Assembly: GCA_021772095.1 (NCBI GenBank)
Contig: JADYXR010000197.1
Coordinates: 1-64,000 of the forward strand
Length of the DNA stretch: 64,000 bases
From: Candidatus Obscuribacter sp.
GTDB lineage: Bacteria; Cyanobacteriota; Vampirovibrionia; Obscuribacterales; Obscuribacteraceae
Direction of reading: 5' to 3'
Position numbers and translations under genes: made by a program. Below, in pieces: positions 8,984 through 17,366 of this stretch. The notes under the pieces were generated by a model that was not told where the DNA came from, searched no databases, and saw nothing but the letters and a program-made list of their open reading frames with translations. Each line of letters opens with the position of its first letter. Positions within the stretch are counted from its first letter, which is position 1.

Positions 8984-10954
8984 CTTCTTCAGGCGCGGCG
9001 GACCGCGGTAGCCCTCAGGCGTGACTTCTACTTCAGAAGGCGGATTCTTGACGGAGAAGGATGAAACCAGGTTCTGCATAAATGAACCCAGGTCGAATCC
9101 ATTCGAAGATTTCGGTTTCAGTTGAGTCTGCACGGAAACGGAGTCGGTCGGCGAATTCTCTATATCGCTAGATGCGATCTTCTTTGCCTCAGAGGTTGGC
9201 GCTGTTACTTGTTTTGCGGAAGATTTTTTTGTGCTTCCCGTTCCGGAGTCCATCTTTTTTGCGGTCAATTTATCGGCTGTCGTTTTTTTCGTGGTCGTTT
9301 TTTCGTTGGGCGCCGTCTTCGCTTTCAGCAGCTCATCGGGCTGATCTGCACTGGAGACTTTGTCCTTCGTATTTGCTTTTTTCGATGATGCGATTTCATC
9401 TTTCGATGCCTTCTTTTGCTTCTTCTCGATTTTGTCTCTTGCACTCGCCGTTTCTTTACTCACCGTCGTCTCTTCTGAATCTGCTACTTCAGTGCTGTCT
9501 GGCTCTTCTCGTAAGTCCTGAGAATGTTCTGAGTCAGGGGTTTTCTTTGATCCGGATTTGCTTTTCGACGCCACCCGATTTTTTGAAGTCTCCTTCTTCG
9601 TCGATTCTTTTTCCGCGATTACTTTTTCTTGTTTTTCCTTTGCCAGTTTTAAAGACTTGTTTTGGTAAGAAGGATCTCCCGTAGATTCCGCTTTGGCAGC
9701 CTTCTTGAGCCTTTTGTCGGTGGACTGAGTTCTTTCACCGAGCTCCAACCTGGTGTCGGAAGCTTCCGAAGAATTTGCGATCGGTTCACTTTTGTCGTTT
9801 AACAGGGCGGTATTGTCGATGGTGGCGGTGACTAAATCTTCTGGAATGGCGTGTGGTGGAAAGTTGCACTGTGCTTCCAGTGCCGAAACCTTCGCAAGTA
9901 TTGTTGGCGTGGGCTGGAGCTTCACGGCGGCTCGGTATTCGACCAGGGCGCTTATTGTCTTCTTGTGTTTTAATGCGTCTTCAGCTAGCTCGACTCTATC
10001 TTCAAACTTGGTGGCGTCCTTTCCCATTCGCTTCAGAATTCCAGCCAAATTCTTCTTTGTAAGGTCGTTATCCGGATCGAGGAAAAGCGCTTTGTGCAAG
10101 CTGTCTAAAGCGACCTCCGGCTTGCCTGCTGATTGGATCGCGAAATTGTTGTAAGCGATGCTCAGATTGTCTTGAGCTAGATCAAAGTTGTTATCGATAG
10201 CCAGGGCTGATTTGAACAAATGAATCGCCTTGGTGTATTCGCCCTTGTCGAGCGCACGGACGCCGTCGTCATTGATTGCCACTTTCTCGGTTGCAAATTT
10301 GACCGCCGGAGTTTTTATTGATTCAATTCCGTTTTTCGCGAGCTTGAAGCTGACTTTGCCGACAATTCGTTTTTGAGGCAGGAAGCCCCATTCGTTACTA
10401 CCAGAGAAATTTTTGCGGTCGTCAGGCATCACAAAAACCATATCCGGTGGCACCACAATTGGTGCCTCGCTGCTTTCATATGATTGCAGCACGCCATTCT
10501 CCATCGACTCTCTGACTATGTCTGCTAAAACAAACAGATCGGAATGCGGCAAGTCTTTCGTGTAGGTGGACTCGTCTAAAAGTTTTCCATCTATAAAAAT
10601 TCCAAGACCCTGACGAATCACGACAGTTTCGTTCGGTAAAGCGATTACACGTTGCAGCTCGATTGCCGGAACAGGCGAAACCGGAATTCCGGTGAGGTCT
10701 GCAAAAATACTCAGAGGCGTTTCAACCGGCTCGTAAGCTCGTCCTTGTAAAAACGGCGGAATTATCGCCACTACTTCAAAACGATTGAAAGGCTGATTGG
10801 TGAAATGCTCAAACCTGGTAATCAACATGGTTTCGCCCTGTTGAATTGTCGGGCTAACCGCGGTGTTAGCCGTGACGGCAGGATAAATTAGCGCCCGCGC
10901 TGCAAACGCCGTGATGATGATTAGCAAAAATAGTATCACAACTTTTTTAGCCAT
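8972..10954 (-). CDS. Signal peptidase I-like domain without catalytic dyad, fused to TPR and Lys/Ser/Thr-rich tail
   Basis: The protein has 660 residues. Residues 1-25 form one membrane anchor. Residues 25-205 follow the S26 signal peptidase I order: AVSPTIQQGETMLI, FEVVAIIPP, ELQRVIALPNETVVI, FIDGKLL, and MPDDRKNFSGSNEWGFLPQKRIVGKV. Compared with the usual SMxPT and KRVIGLPGD boxes, the nucleophile Ser position is Ala32 and the general-base Lys position is Gln101. Peptidase activity is therefore unlikely unless Ser34 substitutes. TPR-like helices follow at about 226-345. Then comes a low-complexity tail rich in Lys, Ser, Thr and Glu at about 390-610, and a short globular end. Family membership is seen directly in the boxes. 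The role as a non-catalytic membrane scaffold or preprotein binder is inference. It stands alone between convergent and tandem neighbours. Confidence 0.8.
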   Translation of the reverse strand: MAKKVVILFLLIIITAFAARALIYPAVTANTAVSPTIQQGETMLITRFEHFTNQPFNRFEVVAIIPPFLQGRAYEPVETPLSIFADLTGIPVSPVPAIELQRVIALPNETVVIRQGLGIFIDGKLLDESTYTKDLPHSDLFVLADIVRESMENGVLQSYESSEAPIVVPPDMVFVMPDDRKNFSGSNEWGFLPQKRIVGKVSFKLAKNGIESIKTPAVKFATEKVAINDDGVRALDKGEYTKAIHLFKSALAIDNNFDLAQDNLSIAYNNFAIQSAGKPEVALDSLHKALFLDPDNDLTKKNLAGILKRMGKDATKFEDRVELAEDALKHKKTISALVEYRAAVKLQPTPTILAKVSALEAQCNFPPHAIPEDLVTATIDNTALLNDKSEPIANSSEASDTRLELGERTQSTDKRLKKAAKAESTGDPSYQNKSLKLAKEKQEKVIAEKESTKKETSKNRVASKSKSGSKKTPDSEHSQDLREEPDSTEVADSEETTVSKETASARDKIEKKQKKASKDEIASSKKANTKDKVSSADQPDELLKAKTAPNEKTTTKKTTADKLTAKKMDSGTGSTKKSSAKQVTAPTSEAKKIASSDIENSPTDSVSVQTQLKPKSSNGFDLGSFMQNLVSSFSVKNPPSEVEVTPEGYRGPPRLKKGSE

Positions 10955-11021
10955 GTACTTCGCGCGCTCCCGACCATCGAGTTGTTCGCATGATCGACGT
11001 TAAAAACTTCAGAAGCCTATG

Positions 11022-13706
11022 TCAACAAACAATACCGGTTAAGTCATAAGACCGCAATGGCTCGGGCGGAAAACCAAGAAAGTATTTGTCGATATGGCTT
11101 TGAAAGGACTCGGGGTTAATGCGCCAGGACTGGGCTCTCGACTGCGTTTCGCCTGCCGTGGACCGCTTTGTAGGCGAGTGTTCCGCTGCTGCTTCTGATA
11201 AAACACTGGAATATTCGCGGGCAGGCGAACAAAGAATCTCGTGGATTAGCGAATTGTTTGCCAGTACTTCAGCCAAATTCGCGGGCACGGAAAATGGCGG
11301 TCTAGCGTTGTACTTTGATATCCAATGTTTCACAGCTTCGAGGTCAGAGACGTTCCAGTCTTCGCTGTTCTTGATCGAATGCAAAACCATTTCATCGATC
11401 TCTGATTCCTTGGCCGCCAGGCTTGCGCGAAGTCTGGTCACTAGCGCACCGAAGCTTTTCAACGCGACATCAAAATCCAGACGAACGTTCGATTCATAGA
11501 AAGGATGACTGATCGGATGTTGAGTTTCTTGGTTTGGTTTTGAAACGAAAATTTTTGAAACGAAATTTGAATACCAGGAGGTCGGATCGATGAGAGCGTT
11601 TATTTCTTCCTTGAGATCTGCACATTCGAGGGCGAGCTGAGAAAGGCTCTGCTCGGTGGTTTCGCTGAAGATCAATACGGGAAAACGTTTCAAATCGCCG
11701 ACTTGATTGTTGATGGTTGGATTCAGTGAGTTTGCTAAAGCAACCATGAACGATGAATTTAAATATGCCAAAAGAAAATCGCTTCGGTCACTAAATATCG
11801 CGGAGGCGCCGACGTCGAAGATGCAGTTGGCAGGCAGCTTTCGCAGAGCGATTCCGCGTGTGTTTACGAACGAAAAACAGAGTCCCGAACGGAAATAATA
11901 CGCCTCGTTTTTAACTACCCAGGCGGTGTTTCCCTTTAGATATGGATAGCGTTTAGAAACCTCAGCTTTTATATCAGCGCCATCATTTCCCCAATTCACA
12001 ACGTGGCGAATCGGGCTGCTGTAGCGCTGTCCGCCTGCGCCTTTGACGTAAGGAAACCACACGCTTCCGATTTCTGCAGGGTCTACTTGCCAGATCAATT
12101 TGACGAATTTTTCGTTGTCGCTGGTCGCTAAACCTTGTCGAATGTCGGCTACCTTTTCTAAAGGCGCGGAAGTTATTAATAGCTGTGCCACCGCCGGCGG
12201 GATGTCGTAGTTGAAAGCGTGACCATAAAACTTAGTGAACAGCTGCGGGTCTATGACTGTTGTTACGCCGTTGGGAACGATCTGCTCTGGAGAGTGTGAT
12301 TTGAGGTTTGCTATTTGAGCAAGGAGAATTTCTTCTTTGTTTTCAACGTCTTTCAATTTGAAAAAACAAGCATCGTTTTTGGTTGCACCGCTTGCGGTGC
12401 TGGTAGTTTGATAAATTGGTTTCTCAACGATCATAATCGCGCTATTAACTTTCTCGCCCGCCTGCAGCGGGAAGACGCCAGGTCCAGCATCGACGGTGGT
12501 TTTGAGCGAGTAAGAATCCAGAATTAGTTTTCTCAGCATTTTATAGCTGGGCAAAGACAGAACCGACGCTTGCGTGATTAAACCGACTCGACCGCCAGGA
12601 CACAATAGCGACAATGACTTCTCGAAAAATGCGGCGCTGAGGTCGTGGTAATTTTCGGGAAAGCGCGATTTGAGAAGAGCCTTCAAATGACGGCTGTTTG
12701 ATTTCCTACCTATATATGGTGGATTGGTCACCACCACATGATGTTTTTTCGACAAAGGGTGGGTGTCAGGGAAATCGTCTGACAGTGAGCCCAGAATCTC
12801 GTCCTTTGCAGGCGTAGCGAGGGCGAGACCGAGAAGCATTGGCGGGTTTTGCACGCCATTGCGAATGCAGTGTGTCACGAGCGCGAGGGCGGCAACCGAT
12901 AGTGCGACCGGATCGATATCGCAGCCGTGAAGCTGCTTCGAAAAGATCAGTTCCGTCGCTTGCTCAGCTGATAGACCCGCGTTCTTATGCATCTCGAATA
13001 AAACATCGAACGCAGCGACAAGGAAATTTCCCGCACCGGCAGCCGGATCTATCAACGACAGTTGCGACAGCATCGAATCATTCGAGTTTATCAAAGGCGA
13101 AATTCCCGAAGTCGACCATTGTTGAAGTTGCGTCGCGTTGGTGAACTGTGGCTCCACCAGCGGGAGAATGGTGTTTGCGAGTATGAAATCCACAACCCAT
13201 TCAGGCGTGTAGATTTGCGTGAATGCGATCAGGCGCGCTTTGTCGATTAGTTTGTCCGCGGATTGAATTTCGACTTGTGCGTTTTTTCTGTCAGCGTCAC
13301 GCCAGTATTGATAGGTATATCCGAGGATGAACGGTTCATCGGTTATGCCGATGAGTTCGATTTCTTTTAAAATTTTGGAGAATAGTTTTGGATAAGCTGC
13401 GGCGTAATCGTTCAAAAGAAATGGCAGTGATGGCGGCAGTGCGCGTCGTAATCTAACACACAAAATTTCGCTGCGCTTAATCGTATCATCCAAGTCCGAA
13501 TCGGATTGGTTCGATTTTGAGTTTTTCTCGGTGTTGATGCCGGTGCTTGGCGAGCGGGTTTCTGAAGAAAGCATTGATGCAAGCGCGAGTACGAGTAACG
13601 ACAAGGAAGCGTTTTCATCTTGTGGTTTTATTTCGGTATCGAATTTCTTTCGAAACTTGAGCACGAAATTTTTCCAGGTTCTTAATGCTTTGGTTGATGT
13701 GGGCAC
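11022..13706 (-). CDS. Eco57I/PglX-like N6-adenine DNA methyltransferase
   Basis: This protein of about 894 residues transfers methyl groups from SAM to adenine in DNA. The N-terminal helical part contains YTYQYWRDAD and FTQIYTPEWVVDFILANT, the entry helix of Eco57I/PglX-type enzymes. Motif I is DPAAGAGNF at Asp220, motif II is GCDIDPVALS, and motif IV is NPPYIG at Asn328. CPGGRVGLITQASVL follows. The C-terminal half (about 480-780) resembles a TaqI-type target-recognition region with YFRSGLCFSFVNTRG and LNSSFM. I see no PD-(D/E)xK nuclease motif in the chain, and no nuclease, helicase or BREX gene nearby. The GTG at 13706 follows a modest purine-rich RBS. An upstream TTG at 13787 would add an unlikely Cys/His-rich N-terminus. 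It could be a solitary regulatory methylase or the remnant of a defence locus. Confidence 0.8.
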   Translation of the reverse strand: MPTSTKALRTWKNFVLKFRKKFDTEIKPQDENASLSLLVLALASMLSSETRSPSTGINTEKNSKSNQSDSDLDDTIKRSEILCVRLRRALPPSLPFLLNDYAAAYPKLFSKILKEIELIGITDEPFILGYTYQYWRDADRKNAQVEIQSADKLIDKARLIAFTQIYTPEWVVDFILANTILPLVEPQFTNATQLQQWSTSGISPLINSNDSMLSQLSLIDPAAGAGNFLVAAFDVLFEMHKNAGLSAEQATELIFSKQLHGCDIDPVALSVAALALVTHCIRNGVQNPPMLLGLALATPAKDEILGSLSDDFPDTHPLSKKHHVVVTNPPYIGRKSNSRHLKALLKSRFPENYHDLSAAFFEKSLSLLCPGGRVGLITQASVLSLPSYKMLRKLILDSYSLKTTVDAGPGVFPLQAGEKVNSAIMIVEKPIYQTTSTASGATKNDACFFKLKDVENKEEILLAQIANLKSHSPEQIVPNGVTTVIDPQLFTKFYGHAFNYDIPPAVAQLLITSAPLEKVADIRQGLATSDNEKFVKLIWQVDPAEIGSVWFPYVKGAGGQRYSSPIRHVVNWGNDGADIKAEVSKRYPYLKGNTAWVVKNEAYYFRSGLCFSFVNTRGIALRKLPANCIFDVGASAIFSDRSDFLLAYLNSSFMVALANSLNPTINNQVGDLKRFPVLIFSETTEQSLSQLALECADLKEEINALIDPTSWYSNFVSKIFVSKPNQETQHPISHPFYESNVRLDFDVALKSFGALVTRLRASLAAKESEIDEMVLHSIKNSEDWNVSDLEAVKHWISKYNARPPFSVPANLAEVLANNSLIHEILCSPAREYSSVLSEAAAEHSPTKRSTAGETQSRAQSWRINPESFQSHIDKYFLGFPPEPLRSYDLTGIVC

Positions 13707-14078
13707 AATCGCTCGCTCTGTTCTGAAATCTAAAATATCAAAGATGTGTGTCAAAAAACAGTGACACCAGTGTATATCCACAGGCAAGCGTTGAGTGAAC
13801 GAAAGTCGCAGTTATTACGGCTCCTGGCTGTTCGACTCATCATGCTGTTTCTATTTAATTGAAGTTATCGACCGAATCATCCCGCGAATCGGTTGACGGA
13901 GGGCGGTCTCGTGGGCCGGTACCGTGCCTCCTACTAAGCGAAAGGACGCGTAAACCGCGTCTTTTCGTGTTGGTCCGGTAATTCGAACGCCGCGTGTCCG
14001 TGGTTCGCGCATTGAGTTGAAACGCACCCGATCCATTCGTACAAGATTCGTCGAGAATCGATTAAGCCTGCGCTTCGA
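13707..14078. other. Intergenic region with clustered hairpins
   Basis: These 372 bp lie between the methylase start and the 3' end of the DUF4388 gene, both on the minus strand. They contain the structured block at 13868-13965 and half of a 17-bp tandem repeat at 14062-14095. A 61-codon minus-strand frame at 13851-14036 has no RBS and an Arg-rich, unstructured translation, so I do not call it a gene. Confidence 0.5.
13868..13965 (+). ncRNA. Candidate small structured RNA ending in an intrinsic terminator
   Basis: Three hairpins follow each other in under 100 bp. The first pairs TCGACCGA (13868-13875) with TCGGTTGA (13889-13896), 8 bp with one G-T pair. The second pairs GGAGG (13898-13902) with CCTCC (13927-13931) and, inside, CGGT with ACCG. 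The third pairs GACGCG (13945-13950) with CGCGTC (13956-13961) and is followed by TTTT, as in a plus-strand intrinsic terminator. No known RNA family signature was recognised; SRP, 6S, tmRNA and RNase P were considered. The same hairpins could instead be the 3' UTR and terminator of the minus-strand gene ending at 14079. Strand and identity are therefore uncertain. Confidence 0.35.
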
Positions 14079-14095
14079 CTAACCCTGCGCTTCGA
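14062..14095. repeat. 17-bp tandem duplication of a gene's last codons and stop
   Basis: TTAAGCCTGCGCTTCGA (14062-14078) and CTAACCCTGCGCTTCGA (14079-14095) are adjacent and match at 15 of 17 positions. Each unit carries a stop codon, on the minus strand, of the gene that ends at 14079. Confidence 0.8.
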
Positions 14096-15698
14096 TTTGT
14101 CGATAGATAATAACCGGCACTTCCGATTCGACGGACTTAGTGCGCGCCGTTTCTGCTGCAGAGAGAATCAGTCCGAGTTCCAGGAAGTCTTCCGGAACGC
14201 AAGCGATACCAAAGCTCAGTGATAAATTTTTAGCGTTAACTGTAGTGCTCAAAGGTTCTTTCGTGAGCGCCTTGACGAGCCGGTTTGCAAAGACTATGGC
14301 ACCCTCGCCTTTAGTATCAGGGCAGAGCAATGCGTAATCGAATGACTCGTAGTGCGCCAGCATGTCGTTGTGGCGTTTCTCTTGCATGATGCGGAGAACG
14401 GCTTCATTGAGCGCGTTGGCAGGCAGTGGCTCGCGAATTTGTTCTTTGACCCCGGTCTTGACGCGGAGTTCGAAGACGATAATTGACAGTGGTGTTCCTG
14501 CCCGGTGTCCGCGGAAATATTCTTGTTCTAAGAAGTACAAAAATGCAGGATAGTTAAACATCCCGGTATCAGCCCGTCTCAGCGTCATCATGACGGCTTG
14601 AACGGCTGCGCTGTCGATTGTTTTTGGTTCGAGCACGCGTTTGCGAGTTCCGGTTTCACCACCGACGGTGACTAGCTTGCAACGGAACAAGTGGCTGAGC
14701 GCGGGAATCCATCGACTTCTTTCGAGTGCGACTGATTTTAAAATTTCGTTGTACGGAGTGACACCATCGATTGCGAAATACAATCGTCGCTGCACTTCAG
14801 TAAGTGCGGGATCGCCGATGGAGAGCATCGTTGTGAGGTCAACGTCCGAGAGATTTTCGTTAGCTTTTCGCAAAACACCATCGACTCTGAATCCTGCATT
14901 TTTCAACAGCGTCAATTTGTCGAGCAGCTGAACGCCGCGAATAATCAAGCTGTCGAGACTGTCGTTGATTGTGCGTTTCTTGGTGAGAACTTGTGGTTGG
15001 AAAAAGAATTTGCCATCTTGCCAGGCGATCAATTCGAAGATGCTTTCTTCGCCTTTGCTCGTCGGCGTGGTCGCGTGAGTGGGTTTGCCGTCTTCGAAAA
15101 ATATTTCGGCGGCACCTTCGGAACTATCAAGCTGCAAACGGCCAGTCATTTTGGCAAGGAAAATCGATTGCAATAACGCCGAAATCTGGATGAAGGAAAG
15201 CTCGCCATTGAGAACGGTATTGCGCTTGGACAGTGCTGTTTGCGAGTTGCTCATCGCCGGCAGCGGGATGGTTTTGCGCTGGGCTTGCCCGCTCGAGGGC
15301 TCGTAATAGAAGTCTTCGTTTGTCGCTTGCACCGACGCATTGGTCTGGTTCTGCATGCTGCCCCGACCGACGGTGGTGAATTGCACCGGTGAAACAGTCT
15401 GGCCACACGAGGTCATTACGCGGTTTAACACAATCAGCGTGTCGCAGCTGGCGTACTGCCAGAGACATGCTGGAGTTCCGCCAGTCGACTGATAGAGCTG
15501 CCAAGTAGGGTCGCGTCCGATCGGATCCGACTTGATACTCAGCGTGAATACTTTGGTTTGGTCCTCAGATTTCCAGGCGCATTCGACGCTGCGATCCTGG
15601 TTGTCCAGGGCTTCCGCGAGCATGTGGTGCACGATTTGAATGGATGGGCATCCAGGCAAAATTGCTGTCGATTTTTGATTTTGCTGGTTTTGTAGCAT
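14079..15698 (-). CDS. DUF4388 protein with degenerate GGDEF domain
   Basis: The protein has 539 residues and three parts. Residues about 14-105 form an N-terminal domain beginning GCPSIQIVHHMLAEA and containing TWQLYQSTGG. The same domain starts the protein encoded at 43541-45136. Residues about 160-250 are a DUF4388/PATAN domain (GELSFIQISALLQSIFLAK, then TGRLQLDSS, IFFEDGKPTHA and WQDGKFFF). The C-terminal part (about 365-535) has the fold signature of GGDEF domains (YPAFLYFLEQEYFRGHR, a LSIIVFEL strand, ALLCPDTKGEGA, LSLSFGIACVP). The GGDEF/GGEEF loop itself is replaced by AHYESFDYALL, so diguanylate cyclase activity is not expected. PATAN domains act in bacterial signalling adaptors. A cytoplasmic nucleotide-sensing or adaptor role is inferred. 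Confidence 0.8.
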   Translation of the reverse strand: MLQNQQNQKSTAILPGCPSIQIVHHMLAEALDNQDRSVECAWKSEDQTKVFTLSIKSDPIGRDPTWQLYQSTGGTPACLWQYASCDTLIVLNRVMTSCGQTVSPVQFTTVGRGSMQNQTNASVQATNEDFYYEPSSGQAQRKTIPLPAMSNSQTALSKRNTVLNGELSFIQISALLQSIFLAKMTGRLQLDSSEGAAEIFFEDGKPTHATTPTSKGEESIFELIAWQDGKFFFQPQVLTKKRTINDSLDSLIIRGVQLLDKLTLLKNAGFRVDGVLRKANENLSDVDLTTMLSIGDPALTEVQRRLYFAIDGVTPYNEILKSVALERSRWIPALSHLFRCKLVTVGGETGTRKRVLEPKTIDSAAVQAVMMTLRRADTGMFNYPAFLYFLEQEYFRGHRAGTPLSIIVFELRVKTGVKEQIREPLPANALNEAVLRIMQEKRHNDMLAHYESFDYALLCPDTKGEGAIVFANRLVKALTKEPLSTTVNAKNLSLSFGIACVPEDFLELGLILSAAETARTKSVESEVPVIIYRQIEAQG

Positions 15699-15761
15699 GC
15701 TAAAAGAGGCCTTCCCCGCGCCTATGCCATCTTATTCCCGGATAAACGGAAATCTATAGGC

Positions 15762-15778
15762 TCCATATTTTATATGGA
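15762..15778. promoter_or_regulatory. Short palindrome, possible operator
   Basis: TCCATAT and ATATGGA are separated by TTT in the 252-bp gap upstream of the DUF4388 gene. Size and AT-rich centre fit a repressor site, but nothing else supports it. Confidence 0.25.
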
Positions 15779-15950
15779 CAGTCGCGTCTGCGCCAGCGCG
15801 ACGCCGGGTTATCCGCGAGCGGAAGCGTATGTGGAGGGCAATCAGCGCACGCACGCCTGGCAATCGAGTGAACGAATCGCAATGATCCGCGTGAAACACC
15901 TTGGCATCAATCGATTTTGTTTCGGTCTTAACGCTTACGGTTCGCCTGAA

Positions 15951-17141
15951 CTAAACTTTGGCGGCGCTCAGCATGTCGTATGTGATTGAGTGCTTGGCCA
16001 TGCGGTCAAACGCTTCTTGCAGTCTCTCTTTGCTGACGCAGAGCGAGATTCTGAAGTAGCCTTCGCCACCCGGACCGTAGGCGTTGCCTGGCGGGACGAC
16101 GATGCCTGCAGTGTTGAGCATCAATGTGCTGAACTCTTCTGAACCCATGCCTTTCGGCGTAGGCAGCCACATGTAGAAGGTCGCTTTGACTGGTTCGACT
16201 TCCCAACCGAGTTTTTTTAACTCGATGACAGCCAGGTCACGACGCTCTTCGTAGAGTTTGTTGCAGTGATCGATGTGATCTCTTGGACCGTTGAGACCGG
16301 CGATACCAGCCACTTGAATAGCTGAGAAAACATCGGTGTCGACGTTGGATTTGATCTTGGCGAGGTTGGCAATCGCTGTCTTGTTGCCGATTGCGAAACC
16401 GAGTCTCCATCCAGCCATGTTGTATGTTTTTGACATGGTGTGAAGTTCGATCGCGATGTCTTTTGCGCCTTTGACTTGAAGAATCGACGGTGCTTTGTAG
16501 CCGTCGTAGGTCATCTCGGAGTAGGCGTTATCGTGGCAAAGCAAAATGTCGTGCTTCTTGCAGAATGCCACCACTTTCTCGAAGAAAGCCATGTCGGCAA
16601 TGCCTGCGGTTGGATTGTTCGGATAGTTGATCAAAAGGATTTTTGCCTTTTGTGCTACCGAATCTGGTATCGCATCCAAATCAGGGAGATAATTGTTTTC
16701 TGGCAAGAGTGGCATGAAATGCGGGGTTCCGCCTGCCAGTTCTGTTGATGTTTTATAAACAGGATATGCAGGATCGGGAATCAAGGCGATGTCGCCAGTG
16801 CCGATGTAGGCGAGTAGCAGGTGGTGAAGCCCTTCTTTGCAGCCAATCAGTGTGGTCACTTCGGTTTCGGCTTCGATATTGATACCGAATCTTTTGTTGG
16901 CCCACTGAGCAGCAGCTTCTTTGAATTGAGGCGTGCCGCCGAATGGAGGGTATTGATGATTGGCCGGCTTTTCAATCGCTTCGTGCATTGCATCGACAAC
17001 GTGACGCGGCGTCGGTTGATCGGGCGCTCCGATTCCTAAATTGATGACGTCAACGCCAGTCTGAGCCAGGGCTCTGGCTTTTTTGCCAATTTCAGCGAAG
17101 ACGTAAGGCGGGATCGCCTTGAGGCGGTCGGCTACTTCCAT
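15951..17141 (-). CDS. dapL: LL-diaminopimelate aminotransferase
   Basis: This fold-type I PLP aminotransferase converts tetrahydrodipicolinate directly to LL-diaminopimelate for lysine and peptidoglycan synthesis. Visible elements are INLGIGAPDQPTP, ANHQYPPFGGTPQFKEA, INYPNNPTAG, and HTMSKTYNMAGWRLGF with the PLP lysine at 238. FYMWLPTPKGMGSEEF and a C-terminal GEGYFRISL with the substrate-binding Arg follow. The sequence agrees well with DapL of Cyanobacteria and related phyla. Other class I aminotransferases (alanine/aspartate type) are the alternative. I use the ATG at 17139-17141, which has GGAG 9 bases upstream and gives 396 residues. A frame extending to 17177 adds 12 unlikely residues. 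It is monocistronic, 226 bp after the downstream alcohol dehydrogenase gene region begins. Confidence 0.88.
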   Translation of the reverse strand: MEVADRLKAIPPYVFAEIGKKARALAQTGVDVINLGIGAPDQPTPRHVVDAMHEAIEKPANHQYPPFGGTPQFKEAAAQWANKRFGINIEAETEVTTLIGCKEGLHHLLLAYIGTGDIALIPDPAYPVYKTSTELAGGTPHFMPLLPENNYLPDLDAIPDSVAQKAKILLINYPNNPTAGIADMAFFEKVVAFCKKHDILLCHDNAYSEMTYDGYKAPSILQVKGAKDIAIELHTMSKTYNMAGWRLGFAIGNKTAIANLAKIKSNVDTDVFSAIQVAGIAGLNGPRDHIDHCNKLYEERRDLAVIELKKLGWEVEPVKATFYMWLPTPKGMGSEEFSTLMLNTAGIVVPPGNAYGPGGEGYFRISLCVSKERLQEAFDRMAKHSITYDMLSAAKV

Positions 17142-17366
17142 GATGCACAACTCCAGAATGCGGTTATGACGCGACAATCAGTCAGGTCCAAGGTTATCAC
17201 GCTCAAAGCTAATTATCCCCGAGAACTAAACCAATTGGATCATTGCTTTACAGCGCGAAAACAGCCCGCAGTCGGCTTGTTGCCTCCTGAATCTTAAACA
17301 AAAATGCATAAGCTCAAAACGCAATGAATCCGGGTGTAAATGTTCGACAGTATTTACGCCAGGGCG

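Noticed and set aside
13851..14036. A 61-codon minus-strand frame in the gap downstream of the DUF4388 gene
   Set aside because: It has no RBS and an Arg-rich composition, and it coincides with strong hairpins that suggest RNA structure.
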